Of a stretch of 61,023 bases of DNA, positions 1 to 8,241 are shown one piece after another. The notes beneath the pieces were generated by a model that saw only the letters and a list, made by a program, of their open reading frames with translations, had not been told where the DNA came from and did no database searches. The DNA comes from Tenericutes bacterium HGW-Tenericutes-2 (GTDB lineage Bacteria; Bacillota_I; Bacilli_A; Acholeplasmatales; Acholeplasmataceae), in assembly GCA_002839095.1 (NCBI GenBank), contig PGXL01000012.1:1-61023 (forward strand), given 5' to 3'. Each line of letters begins with the position of its first letter. The stretch's first letter is position 1. Both the position numbers and the translations under genes were made by a program.

Positions 1-10
1 ATTGGTTGAA

Positions 11-48
11 ATAAAAAAGGTATTCAGCAACTCATGCCAAATACCCTT
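11..48 (-). terminator. Terminator after the dehydratase gene
   Basis: On the minus strand GGTATT (19-24) pairs with AATACC (40-45) around a 15-base loop, and the hairpin is followed by a T-rich run (complement of 11-18). It lies about 75 bases past the stop of the dehydratase gene, so that gene is the last one of its transcript. Confidence 0.6.
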
Positions 49-106
49 ATTCATTGATTTACTTATTCGGTACCCCTATCCTTGACAGAGAACCTTTTTA
101 TGTGAG

Positions 107-124
107 ATAGGGATTAATCCCTAT
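107..124. repeat. 18-bp perfect palindrome at the 3' end of the dehydratase gene
   Basis: ATAGGGATTAATCCCTAT is a perfect palindrome that touches the TAA stop of the dehydratase gene. It has no T-run, so it is not an intrinsic terminator by itself. It may act as an mRNA 3' end structure or a protein-binding site. Function unknown. Confidence 0.5.
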
Positions 125-1980
125 TAGTCACCATTTCTTTTATAGGATGGTATAACATGTGCAACAAACTTCTTAACATCTTCATTAGAATATTCTTCAA
201 TTGTCTCGATGATGTTCGTAAGCTCTAATTCACTTTCTAGTACTTCTCTTTGTTTTTCAATATAAATCTTTTGATTTGCTGTTCTGTGCTGATCATCATG
301 ATTATGATCAACTAATAGTTCTTCAAATAGCTTTTCACCAGGTCTAAGACCAGTGATTTCGATTTTAATATCTTCATTTGGCTTAAAGCCAGCTAAGCTA
401 ATCATCTTTTCAGCTAAATCAACAATTCTTACTGGTTCACCCATATCGAGAATAAAGACTTCTCCACCTTGAGCATATACACCACATTGTAATATTAATC
501 CAACTGCCTCAGGAATTGTCATGAAATATCTTGTAATATCCTGGTGAGTGACTGTCACAGGACCGCCATCAGCAATTTGTTTCTTAAATAAAGGGATTAC
601 ACTACCATTACTACCTAATACGTTTCCGAATCTTACCGCAGAAAATTTAGTAGTTTTTGTATGTGCTTGTTGTTCCTGCACGATAAGCTCTGCATATCTC
701 TTGGTTGCACCCATGACATTGGTTGAACGAACAGCCTTGTCAGAGCTTACTAAGACGAATTTCTTCACATTATACTCTCTAGCTAAGCTAGATGCGTTAT
801 AGGTGCCTAAAACATTGGTTCTTACAGCCTCTACAGCACTATCTTCCATGAGTGGAACATGCTTATAAGCTGCTGCATGGAACACGATGGTTGGTTTATA
901 GGTCTTATAGACATCTTCAAGTCTTGTTCTATTATAAACACTACCTATTAAAACCTTTAAATTAAGTTCTCTATGAGACTTACTAAACTTTCTTAGAAGC
1001 TCTTGTTGAACATCATATGCGTTATTTTCATAAATATCAAAGATAATGAGTTGTTTTGGTTCTAGCTCTGAGATTTGTCTACAAAGCTCACTACCAATCG
1101 AACCACCACCACCAGTAACTAAGACAATTTCATCCTTTATAAAACCTTTAATACATTCATCATCTAATTTGATTTCATCTCTATTTAATAAATCTTCGAT
1201 TCTAACATCAATAATTTGAGGCTTATGATGTGAATCTACATCAGTCATTGAAAGTAATTTTTTAATTCTTACGTTTTTATCGGCAATCAGCTGAACGAGC
1301 TTTTGCATTTGCTTAGTAGGATAGTAATTGATTGCGATAATGACTTCTTCAATCTTATAATCATCTATAAATTCTTTGATGCGATCAATAGGACCAACAA
1401 TAAGGATTCCTAATAGTCTATTGCCTATTTTATCTTGATTATCATCAACAAATGCTAATGGTATGTTATTTAAGTCCTTATTACGATAAATTTCTTTAAC
1501 AACAAGCTCTCCAGCATCACCAGCACCAACGATTAAGGTTCTCTTTCCAAGTGCTCTATTCCAATCATAGTTTGTTTTTACATAAACAATGATTCGATTT
1601 GCTATTCTAGGTAATGTTATTAAACCAATTTCTGCAATCGTAATAAAGAAGTATGCTGATTTATACATGAAGGTAATACCACTAAATGCAATGAACACTA
1701 CAATGACCACATTGGAGATTATCGAGACAACTGCAATTTTAATTACATCTTCGAAGCCGACATGATTTTCTAGCATCTTGTATAAACCAGTGATATAGAA
1801 GACTAGTAGTTTAAAGATAATGACTCCAGGTAATGCAAAATATAAGGCGTATTGATCTAAAGGAAGTTCTAAAACCATAAACATAAAAATCGCAATCAAA
1901 TAAGACACTGTAATCATTACAGCATCGAAGAAAGCATATTTAAATAGTTTCAAAAATCTTCTAAAGTCAAGTTGCTTCAT
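124..1980 (-). CDS. Membrane NDP-sugar 4,6-dehydratase (PglF/WbpM/CapD family)
   Basis: 618 residues, the normal length for the long membrane-bound branch that converts UDP-GlcNAc to a 4-keto-6-deoxy sugar for surface glycans. Four hydrophobic segments fill residues 15-130. A first Rossmann domain starts at VGAGDAG (151-157). The catalytic short-chain dehydrogenase domain starts at VTGGGGSIGSE (288-298). The active site reads S412/S413, M423, K427. Methionine in place of the usual tyrosine is characteristic of the long WbpM-type enzymes. It lies downstream of the exopolysaccharide control genes, but a flavodoxin gene separates it from them. The exact sugar product cannot be told from sequence. 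Confidence 0.88.
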   Translation of the reverse strand: MKQLDFRRFLKLFKYAFFDAVMITVSYLIAIFMFMVLELPLDQYALYFALPGVIIFKLLVFYITGLYKMLENHVGFEDVIKIAVVSIISNVVIVVFIAFSGITFMYKSAYFFITIAEIGLITLPRIANRIIVYVKTNYDWNRALGKRTLIVGAGDAGELVVKEIYRNKDLNNIPLAFVDDNQDKIGNRLLGILIVGPIDRIKEFIDDYKIEEVIIAINYYPTKQMQKLVQLIADKNVRIKKLLSMTDVDSHHKPQIIDVRIEDLLNRDEIKLDDECIKGFIKDEIVLVTGGGGSIGSELCRQISELEPKQLIIFDIYENNAYDVQQELLRKFSKSHRELNLKVLIGSVYNRTRLEDVYKTYKPTIVFHAAAYKHVPLMEDSAVEAVRTNVLGTYNASSLAREYNVKKFVLVSSDKAVRSTNVMGATKRYAELIVQEQQAHTKTTKFSAVRFGNVLGSNGSVIPLFKKQIADGGPVTVTHQDITRYFMTIPEAVGLILQCGVYAQGGEVFILDMGEPVRIVDLAEKMISLAGFKPNEDIKIEITGLRPGEKLFEELLVDHNHDDQHRTANQKIYIEKQREVLESELELTNIIETIEEYSNEDVKKFVAHVIPSYKRNGD

Positions 1981-2057
1981 CTGGTTCCCCTGTCATCTCT
2001 TAAGATTTCATTAAATATAGTATACATCATAATTATAAAATAATAAGACGTTTATGC

Positions 2058-2083
2058 ATATAAAATGAAACATCGCTAGATGT
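2058..2083 (-). terminator. Possible terminator after the flavodoxin gene
   Basis: ACATC (2070-2074) pairs with GATGT (2079-2083) around GCTA. On the minus strand it is followed by TTCATTTTAT, a moderate U-rich tail. It sits between the flavodoxin gene and the dehydratase gene, so the dehydratase may have its own promoter. The stem is short. Confidence 0.4.
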
Positions 2084-2114
2084 ATCCCTTTTTTAGCTCT
2101 TTTTAGAATGCCTT

Positions 2115-2567
2115 TTACTTTGCATAATTCTCAATCATTTGAGAGATAACGAATTCTCTTTTCTTTGACTTCCAATTGACTGAGGTCATTTGATTAACGA
2201 TTGCATGCTTGCCTTCGATAATCACTTTCATTTGTTTCAATGTTCTGTTTCCACCCATCCATGCGAATGGGAAGAAATGAGTAATAAATAAATCAACAGT
2301 TTTACCAGATAAATCAGGAAGTTGATTTAAATATACATGCATTGCTTTAGATAAATTAAAACCATGTACTGGAGCTGCAAATACCAAATGATCATATGAA
2401 CTTACATCAGGAGCTTCTACAAGAACTGGATTTAAAATGTTAGGGTCATCATTTTCTACCTTGACTTCCATAACCTCTAAGTTCATTTTAATTGCTAGTC
2501 TTTTTGCAACACCTAAGGTGTTACCAGTTTTTGAATAAATGACAATTCCTTTTTTCATCTGAATCAC
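2115..2567 (-). CDS. Flavodoxin-family protein
   Basis: About 150 residues, a typical flavodoxin-fold length. The N-terminus VIYSKTGNTLGVA is the FMN-phosphate loop (T/S-x-T-G-x-T), and APVHGFNLS resembles the second flavin loop. It probably carries electrons or acts as an FMN oxidoreductase in the cytoplasm; the partner is unknown. Two starts are possible: GTG at 2567, only four bases after AGAGG, or ATG at 2558 with a 13-base gap. Neither is ideal. It stands between the BY-kinase gene and the dehydratase gene with a promoter-like sequence of its own, so it may be unrelated to polysaccharide synthesis. Confidence 0.8.
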   Translation of the reverse strand: MIQMKKGIVIYSKTGNTLGVAKRLAIKMNLEVMEVKVENDDPNILNPVLVEAPDVSSYDHLVFAAPVHGFNLSKAMHVYLNQLPDLSGKTVDLFITHFFPFAWMGGNRTLKQMKVIIEGKHAIVNQMTSVNWKSKKREFVISQMIENYAK

Positions 2568-2602
2568 TACACCTCTATATCATAGATATATCTTGTAAGT
2601 CT

Positions 2603-2631
2603 ATCATAACATATATAGAATTGTGCGTAAA
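2603..2631 (-). promoter_or_regulatory. Candidate promoter of the flavodoxin gene
   Basis: On the minus strand TTTACG (2626-2631), a 17-base spacer ending TGT, and TATGAT (2603-2608). The extended -10 context (TGn) strengthens a weak -35. It lies in the only gap between the BY-kinase and flavodoxin genes. Confidence 0.45.
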
Positions 2632-2679
2632 GATAATAAATACAGTTTTACACACTTATCGTCTATTATTTCAATAATT

Positions 2680-3387
2680 TTACTTTTCGTTGTATTGATA
2701 ATAGTAATAATTCGAATAATTTGTATCCTTCTTACGAATTCTTGTGAGAACACTACCGATAATATTTGCTCCATTATCCTTTAATTCCTTAATGACTCGC
2801 TCACATGCATCGATATTGGTTTCTCTGGATGCAATGACAAGAATCGTACCATCTACAAAGCTTGAAATAATTGCAGCATCTGCTACTGCAGTCATTGGAG
2901 GTGTATCGATAATAATGATATCGTATAAATCTCTTAATTTTAAGATTAATTCCTTGAGTTGTGCACTCATTAAAAATTCTGCAGGAAATGGTAGTTTATT
3001 TCCGGCTGTAATGACATCTAGCTTAGGAGTAACTTTATGGATTGCTTCACTTAATTCAAGATTATCTGTAATGATATTAGATAAACCATTTTTATGACTT
3101 AAATGAAAACCTCGATGAATCTTAGGCTTTCTTAAATCCATATCGATTAATAAGGTTTTCTTCTCACTTTGAGCATAAACAGTTGCTAAGTTAATCGATG
3201 TTACCGTCTTTCCTTCCATCATCTTAGTTGATGTGAGTGAAATGACCTTGACTTCTTTATCAAAGTTAGATAATTCAATATTGGTTCTTAATTTTCGATA
3301 TTGTTCAGAGATAACTGAATTTGGTTCTTTACTTGAAATTGGAATATAGGAGTCTAAACGCTTGTTAAGTTTATTTAATCTGTTCAT
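2680..3387 (-). CDS. BY-type tyrosine kinase of exopolysaccharide synthesis (CpsD/EpsB/CapB-like)
   Basis: 235 residues, the size of the separate cytoplasmic kinase found in Gram-positive-type systems. An atypical Walker A (TSTKMMEGKT, 52-61), the Walker A' motif LLIDMDLR (79-86) and Walker B IIIIDTPP (157-164) are all visible. The C-terminus carries the autophosphorylation tyrosine cluster YSNYYYYQY (224-232). It would be activated by the membrane adaptor encoded just upstream; the two genes overlap by ATGA (3384-3387), which suggests translational coupling. The PHP phosphatase further upstream is the expected antagonist. Confidence 0.92.
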   Translation of the reverse strand: MNRLNKLNKRLDSYIPISSKEPNSVISEQYRKLRTNIELSNFDKEVKVISLTSTKMMEGKTVTSINLATVYAQSEKKTLLIDMDLRKPKIHRGFHLSHKNGLSNIITDNLELSEAIHKVTPKLDVITAGNKLPFPAEFLMSAQLKELILKLRDLYDIIIIDTPPMTAVADAAIISSFVDGTILVIASRETNIDACERVIKELKDNGANIIGSVLTRIRKKDTNYSNYYYYQYNEK

Positions 3388-4082
3388 AGTGTTTCAATCT
3401 CCTCTTCCATATGATAATTAGGGATTGTTCCAAGGACACGTAAACCAAGTCTTTTTTCAATCTCACTTGGGTATTTCACTGTTCTGTCACATACTTCAAT
3501 TAAAAAGATTCCACCAACACCAACAATACCACCTAAAATGATACCAATCGCTACGTAAAGCAATCGATTAGGTCCACTAGGACCTTCAGGAAGGTGTGCT
3601 GTATCAAGAATTTCAATATTATCAAAGCCTTCATAATTTAAACTAACAGCTTGCATGACTTCTATCATTTTATTCGCGACCAGCATGGCTTCTTCATCAT
3701 CATGTGATGTGACAGAAAGCTTAATGATAATTGTCTCAGAGACTCCAGTAATGGTAATCATATCTCGAAATTGATTATGCTTGTAGTTAAGTCCCAGTTC
3801 ATCCATGACTCTAACAATCACTGTATCACTTTTAGCGAGCTCAGTATAAGTCTTCGCTAGACTTTGACCGTATTTATAACTTTGGTCTTGATTGAGCTCA
3901 TCGCTACTGACCAATACAATCATTGATGCATTTGCTGTATACTCATTTTCAAGCATGTCAAATGCATAAACATAAGCAACCATGAAAAATAGGACCATTG
4001 ATCCTAAAATCCAGTACCACTTATTCATTAAGATCTTAAATAAACTTAATAAGTCAATTTCATTCGTTTCATGTTCTTGCAT
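3384..4082 (-). CDS. Chain-length determinant / BY-kinase adaptor (Wzz/CpsC-like)
   Basis: 232 residues from the chosen ATG at 4082, which has AAGGAG six bases upstream; an in-frame ATG ten codons earlier overlaps the preceding gene and has no such site. A first membrane segment (about residues 22-42) and a second near 175-197 flank an extracytoplasmic Wzz domain. The C-terminal tail is the part that activates the partner kinase in this family. It ends in TGA inside the ATGA overlap with the kinase gene. It sets polysaccharide length and presents the kinase at the membrane. Confidence 0.88.
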   Translation of the reverse strand: MQEHETNEIDLLSLFKILMNKWYWILGSMVLFFMVAYVYAFDMLENEYTANASMIVLVSSDELNQDQSYKYGQSLAKTYTELAKSDTVIVRVMDELGLNYKHNQFRDMITITGVSETIIIKLSVTSHDDEEAMLVANKMIEVMQAVSLNYEGFDNIEILDTAHLPEGPSGPNRLLYVAIGIILGGIVGVGGIFLIEVCDRTVKYPSEIEKRLGLRVLGTIPNYHMEEEIETL

Positions 4083-4101
4083 GGTAATCTCCTTAAATTT
4101 T

Positions 4102-4791
4102 CTAGATGCCAATAATTTTTCTTGGGTTCTCTATAAATAATTTTTCTGCAGTTCTTAGACCTTTTTTCTTTACGACATAATGATAAGCTGATTTCATGCT
4201 AGAAACATCTGTTGCTGAATGTGCATCGCTTGCAACGACATCAATTAAATCTTCTTTTAAAAGCAATCTCGCTCTCTTGCATACCTTGCGGTAGATATTA
4301 CCTGTTAAGTTGGGTGATGACACCTGAAGGAGTGCACCTTCACGCTTTAATTGCTTTAAGAGTTCGATGTTAAAGAATTTCGTACGTTCAGGATGCGCAA
4401 TAACAACTTTATATCCGTGAATTCGTAGTTCATAAACCATTTCTGATATATCAATATCTCTTCTTGAAAAATCGACTAAGACATATTTTGAATTATTTAA
4501 TGTATGTCCATGTTCTAAAGTCTTTAGGATGGACTCATGTTCATCAATTTCCGCTCCTAAAAACAAGGATATATCAATATGCTGTTCATTTATCTTATCT
4601 TTTAGTATTTCAAATGCTTTTTGAATCTCTTCTTGAGTGCTTAAGTTTCTACGATATGGTGATACATGTGGTGTTAAACACACAGAATGTATACCAGCAT
4701 TTGCTGCAGACTCTAGCATCTTTATCGATTCATTTAAATCAGGTGCACCATCATCTACACCAAACAAAATGTGAGCATGTAAGTCTATCAT
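4102..4791 (-). CDS. PHP-family protein-tyrosine phosphatase (CpsB/YwqE-like)
   Basis: 229 residues. The N-terminal metal motif DLHAHILFGVDDG (residues 3-15), a central HPER and the C-terminal SDAH signature are those of manganese-dependent PHP phosphatases that dephosphorylate BY-kinases. Its position as first gene before the adaptor and the kinase is the classical order of such modules. It is separated from the regulator gene upstream by a terminator and a promoter-like -10. Confidence 0.9.
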   Translation of the reverse strand: MIDLHAHILFGVDDGAPDLNESIKMLESAANAGIHSVCLTPHVSPYRRNLSTQEEIQKAFEILKDKINEQHIDISLFLGAEIDEHESILKTLEHGHTLNNSKYVLVDFSRRDIDISEMVYELRIHGYKVVIAHPERTKFFNIELLKQLKREGALLQVSSPNLTGNIYRKVCKRARLLLKEDLIDVVASDAHSATDVSSMKSAYHYVVKKKGLRTAEKLFIENPRKIIGI

Positions 4792-4835
4792 TTCTTAACC
4801 TCTTTTATTTTAAGGAATATTTCAAAACAATTTCC

Positions 4836-4841
4836 ATTATA
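4836..4841 (-). promoter_or_regulatory. Candidate -10 box of the phosphatase-adaptor-kinase operon
   Basis: TATAAT on the minus strand 45 bases upstream of the PHP phosphatase start. No good -35 at 16-18 bases; TTGAAA lies 22 bases upstream. A poor -35 would fit a promoter that needs an activator, possibly the regulator encoded next to it. Confidence 0.4.
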
Positions 4842-4910
4842 AATAGCAAACCTTTCGTTTCTTTTTCAATTTATAAAATTAACAAATAATATAGAATATT
4901 GATATAAACT

Positions 4911-4938
4911 AAAGTGACTGATTGTTTTCAGCCACTTT
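4911..4938 (-). terminator. Terminator after the response-regulator gene
   Basis: An 11-base stem (4911-4921 with 4928-4938, one G-U pair) around a six-base loop directly after the regulator stop. The tail on the minus strand (TTTAGTTTATAT) is only moderately U-rich. Confidence 0.6.
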
Positions 4939-4946
4939 TGATTGAA

Positions 4947-5654
4947 TTAGTTCCCCTGTAACGTATCTTCTTCACATAACTTATGATTCAGTCTGTATCC
5001 TAGTCCCCATACAGTTTCAATAATTTGAGATTGATTGCATTGAATCTTTTTTCTAAGTCTAGTAATGTGGATTCCTAATGCATTATCTGTTGCACTTGAA
5101 TCCTCATCCCAAACATAATGAATGATCTTATCCTTTGAAACAACAGTGTTCTTATGCTCAGCTAAAATTTTAAGAATTCTAAACTCTACCTTGGTCAATT
5201 GGATCTGATTTCCATCATATACAATCTCACGATTATCCATACTAATAATGAGCTTTCCAATCTTAATTACATTTTGTTTAACGTGCTTCAATTTGTTGAT
5301 AAATCTTAATACTGATTTAATTCGAGAGGTCATAATTCTGGAACTAAATGGTATCGTAACATGTCCCTCTGCACCATACTCTAGGTATCTTGATTTGTCT
5401 TCATCATCTAGGTTAGAAGAGAATATATAAAGAGGACATATTGAATTCTCTTTAATCGTCTGAATCATTGAAAAATTGTCTGATTCTTGTTCTGATAATG
5501 ATAGTAAAATGAAGTCGAATCCACTCAAGTCATCTAGATTAGATTTAAGAAAGTGTAATGGTTTGACAAATACACTGAAAAAATCCTTCCTAAAATGATC
5601 TATGATTTCGGTAAAAGGTTTACTGTCATCGGCAAGAACTAATAGATTATGCAT
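4947..5654 (-). CDS. OmpR-type regulator with a degenerate receiver domain
   Basis: 235 residues: a receiver-like domain (about 1-118) and a winged-helix DNA-binding domain (about 130-224, ending with the ETVWGLGYR motif). The receiver is unusual. The phospho-acceptor position in FDFILLSLSE is serine 52 instead of aspartate, and the conserved lysine of the KPF motif is isoleucine 101 (TIPF). It therefore should not be a normal phospho-switch. No histidine kinase lies nearby. The neighbouring BY-kinase and phosphatase raise the possibility of control by Tyr/Ser phosphorylation or ligand binding, but this is a guess. Start ATG has GGAGGG upstream. Confidence 0.85.
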   Translation of the reverse strand: MHNLLVLADDSKPFTEIIDHFRKDFFSVFVKPLHFLKSNLDDLSGFDFILLSLSEQESDNFSMIQTIKENSICPLYIFSSNLDDEDKSRYLEYGAEGHVTIPFSSRIMTSRIKSVLRFINKLKHVKQNVIKIGKLIISMDNREIVYDGNQIQLTKVEFRILKILAEHKNTVVSKDKIIHYVWDEDSSATDNALGIHITRLRKKIQCNQSQIIETVWGLGYRLNHKLCEEDTLQGN

Positions 5655-6332
5655 TTTATTCCCTCCAAATAAACGAATCTTTTATTCACATTATATAGAC
5701 AATTCACTTCAAATTAATTTCATTCTAAACAAAACCTCTAAATATCTAAAAAAAAATACAAAATACTTAACATTTTAACTATTTATCACTATTTTAGCAC
5801 ATCATCCTGCAAATTAAGTACAATTACAGGTTTATTTGTATTTAAATCAATTACTCATTTTTTTATGTGGAAATCGGTTTCTACAACTTAAGAAAAATGT
5901 AAGAATTGAAAAGAATGAAGTATTTTTGAAAAAGTGATCTATAATATTTTTTTCTAGAATGTATAGAAAATCATTTATTTTTGAGATGCGTTATCTTAAG
6001 TAGTTTTTTACTATGAAAAGTTTATTTAAAAAAATGAAATTCATAATTTATTTATATCTATTCTTATTTCCTAATGAGTTTAATTTTCTTTGACTATATT
6101 TTAGTTTATTTTTAATTTAGATATTTATTAAAAAGTGCTCAATATTTTCGGACATTTAATTATAATTATTATATATTCAATGCTTATTATTTTCAATGAT
6201 TTTTACTTATCAATTCTATTCAATTCATCCATATAAAAAGTCACTTAAAAAAGGACATTTGATGTGTCATATAATCAGACATCTAGCTTAATTATTTCTT
6301 TAGTAAATGGCTTCTAACTCAACCAATATATA
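5655..6332. other. Long AT-rich non-coding stretch
   Basis: About 680 bases with very low G+C and no convincing gene on either strand. Apart from the promoter region of the regulator (TATAAT on the minus strand, about 40 bases before its ATG), I see only scattered A/T runs and no perfect long repeat. It marks the boundary between the polysaccharide module and the accessory region, and may be decayed DNA, a regulatory region or a silenced spacer. Confidence 0.5.
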
Positions 6333-6368
6333 AAAAAAGCTTATGAAATCTAAAGCGAGATTTCATAA
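6333..6368 (-). terminator. Terminator embedded in the end of the GNAT gene
   Basis: TTATGAAATCT (minus strand, 6358-6368) pairs perfectly over 11 bases with AGATTTCATAA (6341-6351) around a six-base loop and is followed by GCTTTTTTT. The TAG stop of the acetyltransferase lies at the loop-stem junction, so the last codons form the hairpin arm. Confidence 0.85.
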
Positions 6369-6820
6369 ACATTTAGTCTTTCAATACCTAGCACATAATA
6401 GATGTGATCCTTGGGAACTAATCGATCGATTTCAATTGGTTTTCCACTACTTTTTAAAACAGTTCTTTTCGACTGCTCATTCCTTGAATCAGTTGTTAGT
6501 AATAATTTTCTGTAGCCATGTTTTCTCGCTAAATCTTTAATCATTTCTAAAGCATAATATGAGTAGTTATTGCCTCGATAATCCTCATCGATTCCATATC
6601 CAACATGTCCATGAATATAAGTCATTTCACTAAAACCAATTCTTAACGTGATTTTACCAATCACTTGATTTGCTAATAATATTTGGAAACAATAGTAGGG
6701 GATTTCATCAGTCAAATCCCTTTCATGATATCCTAGGAGCTTTAAATCAAGAACTGGCCCTTTGATGATATCTGTTTTAAGGAGTTGATGATGAATCATG
6801 CAATCATATTGAGATTTCAC
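6350..6820 (-). CDS. GNAT-family N-acetyltransferase
   Basis: 156 residues with the GNAT core: the acetyl-CoA loop region GYGIDEDYRGNNYSYYAL and the following helix, then a YRKLLLTTDSRN strand and a conserved Asn/Ser/Lys segment. The acceptor substrate is not predictable. The start is GTG at 6820, chosen because AAGGTGA precedes it by about five bases; the first ATG further in has none. It is the left neighbour of the TnpB element, with which it is divergent, and its terminator overlaps its own 3' end. Confidence 0.75.
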   Translation of the reverse strand: MKSQYDCMIHHQLLKTDIIKGPVLDLKLLGYHERDLTDEIPYYCFQILLANQVIGKITLRIGFSEMTYIHGHVGYGIDEDYRGNNYSYYALEMIKDLARKHGYRKLLLTTDSRNEQSKRTVLKSSGKPIEIDRLVPKDHIYYVLGIERLNVYEISL

Positions 6821-6884
6821 CAGTTCACCTTCAATCTAAGTCTTACATTATATTAATCATATTTTATCTAGATGTTTCAGAAAA

Positions 6885-6911
6885 CTCCCTCTTCAAAGGA
6901 TTAAGTGGGAG
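6885..6911 (+). repeat. Left-end hairpin of the TnpB element
   Basis: CTCCCTCTT (6885-6893) pairs with AAGTGGGAG (6903-6911) with one T-T mismatch around a nine-base loop. It resembles the hairpins that TnpA recognises at the ends of IS200/IS605 elements. It is followed by a promoter-like region and AAGGGGGAG before tnpB. Confidence 0.6.
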
Positions 6912-7022
6912 ATGAATGAAACCGACTTTTTTCTTTAAAATATCTACAATTAACATTCCCTCATATATCATTACATGATATAATATAAGTATATATTATC
7001 GATGTAAAAGGGGGAGAATACT

Positions 7023-8165
7023 ATGAGTGAAACCATCAAAGGTTATGTCTATAGACTGAATCCTACAACCCAACAAATCAATCTCATTAACCAAACATTC
7101 GGATGTGTCAGAAAAATGTGGAATATACTCCTTTTCGAACGCAAATCCATCTATGAACTCTATGGAAAGTATCCAGAGTTACTGAAGAGTCATGACTATC
7201 TCAATCCTAAAACCATTAAAGAACAATTCCCATATATGTATGATGTTGACTCTCAAAGTCTAACCACTGCTTGGCTACATTTGAAACAAGCCTACAGTAA
7301 CTTCTTTAACAAGTCTCATAATGAACCTCAATATAAATCGAGACATAATCCCGTTCAATCTTATACAACCCATACGACCAATGATAATATTCGTATAGAG
7401 GGTACTTATCTGAAACTCCCTAAATTAGGACCTGTTAAGATAAAACTCCATAGAGCGTTACCTCATGGCTCCATAATTAAAGCAGCAACCATCAAGAGAG
7501 ATGGAAAGCGTTACTATGTATCTCTTCGCGTTGAATATGAACACTTATCACAACTAGAGAAAACATTTGAAAAAGCGATTGGACTAGATTATACCCTACA
7601 AGGTCTTTATATGGATAGTGAAGGAAACAAAGCTGATTACCCCAATTACTATAAGAAATCACTCAAGAAGTTAGCTAGAGAACAACGCATCTTATCCAAG
7701 AGAGTTAAAGGATCTGCTAACTACTTGAAACAAAAAGAAAAACTAGCTAGTCTGCATCTTCATATCAAGAACCAACGAAAAGACTTCCTACACAAAGCAT
7801 CTAGATATTTAGTGAATACCTATGATTTAATCAGTATCGAGACACTGGATTTAACTGAAATGGCGAAAACCAAGCATTTCAGAAAATCCATCTCTGATAC
7901 ATCATTTGGGACATTCACAAGATATCTTGAGTATAAAGCAAAGGATGAAGGAAAAACCTTAATCAAGATCGAGAAATATTATCCATCCACAAAGACCTGC
8001 AGTCAGTGTGGAAGAGAGCAAGATATATTACTCTCTGAACGCACATATCACTGTATCTGTGGACACGAGATGGATAGAGACCTAAATGCAGCAATCAATA
8101 TTGGTGTTCAAGGTTTAATCCAATATGTTAAAAATGCGTATGGAACAGACGCGTTAGCTTGGTAA
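7023..8165 (+). CDS. tnpB: TnpB RNA-guided nuclease of IS200/IS605 family
   Basis: 380 residues, within the usual TnpB range. An N-terminal helical domain and beta region is followed by the split RuvC nuclease: D189 in GLDYTL, E273 in ISIETLDL, and D351/D353 in DRDLNAAINI. The zinc ribbon has C326, C329, C344 and C346. All catalytic residues are present, so the protein looks active. In this family the protein uses an omega-RNA from the right end to cut DNA at vacated sites and keep the element in place. Strong ribosome site AAGGGGGAG before the ATG. It is one of the few plus-strand genes, consistent with insertion. Confidence 0.93.
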   Translation: MSETIKGYVYRLNPTTQQINLINQTFGCVRKMWNILLFERKSIYELYGKYPELLKSHDYLNPKTIKEQFPYMYDVDSQSLTTAWLHLKQAYSNFFNKSHNEPQYKSRHNPVQSYTTHTTNDNIRIEGTYLKLPKLGPVKIKLHRALPHGSIIKAATIKRDGKRYYVSLRVEYEHLSQLEKTFEKAIGLDYTLQGLYMDSEGNKADYPNYYKKSLKKLAREQRILSKRVKGSANYLKQKEKLASLHLHIKNQRKDFLHKASRYLVNTYDLISIETLDLTEMAKTKHFRKSISDTSFGTFTRYLEYKAKDEGKTLIKIEKYYPSTKTCSQCGREQDILLSERTYHCICGHEMDRDLNAAINIGVQGLIQYVKNAYGTDALAW

Positions 8166-8241
8166 ATTAACAAACAATAGTTTGTTTTACCCAAGAAGCC
8201 CCCACTTCTAATGGTTTTCATTAAGTGGTGGGAGTAGTTCA
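8166..8241 (+). ncRNA. Right end with predicted omega-RNA 3' part
   Basis: Immediately after the tnpB stop there is a perfect 7-base stem (AACAAAC 8169-8175 / GTTTGTT 8180-8186). A second hairpin follows: CCCCCACTT (8199-8207) with AAGTGGTGGG (8223-8232), one bulge. The element then ends at GTAGTTCAC. In this family an omega-RNA is transcribed from the 3' end of tnpB through such hairpins and uses the 16-20 bases beyond the element as guide; here that would begin near 8241. The 5' end of the RNA lies inside tnpB and cannot be fixed by eye. Confidence 0.5.

Larger units (their letters stand above)
6881..8241 (+). mobile_element. TnpB-only IS200/IS605-type insertion element
   Basis: One tnpB gene flanked by subterminal imperfect hairpins of related sequence (both contain AAGTGG..GGGAG): left at 6885-6911, right at 8199-8234, the right end finishing near GTAGTTCAC. 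There is no tnpA (Y1 transposase), so it would depend on a transposase elsewhere. There are no inverted terminal repeats or clear target duplication, as expected for this family. The left boundary is approximate. The right boundary lies at the end of a lysoplasmalogenase-like gene. Confidence 0.75.

Noticed and set aside
548-802. Plus-strand open frame of 84 codons opposite the dehydratase gene
   Set aside because: It is antisense to a conserved active-site region, has no ribosome site and no protein-like composition. The same holds for the other antisense frames opposite phosphatase, endonuclease IV, dxs and similar genes.
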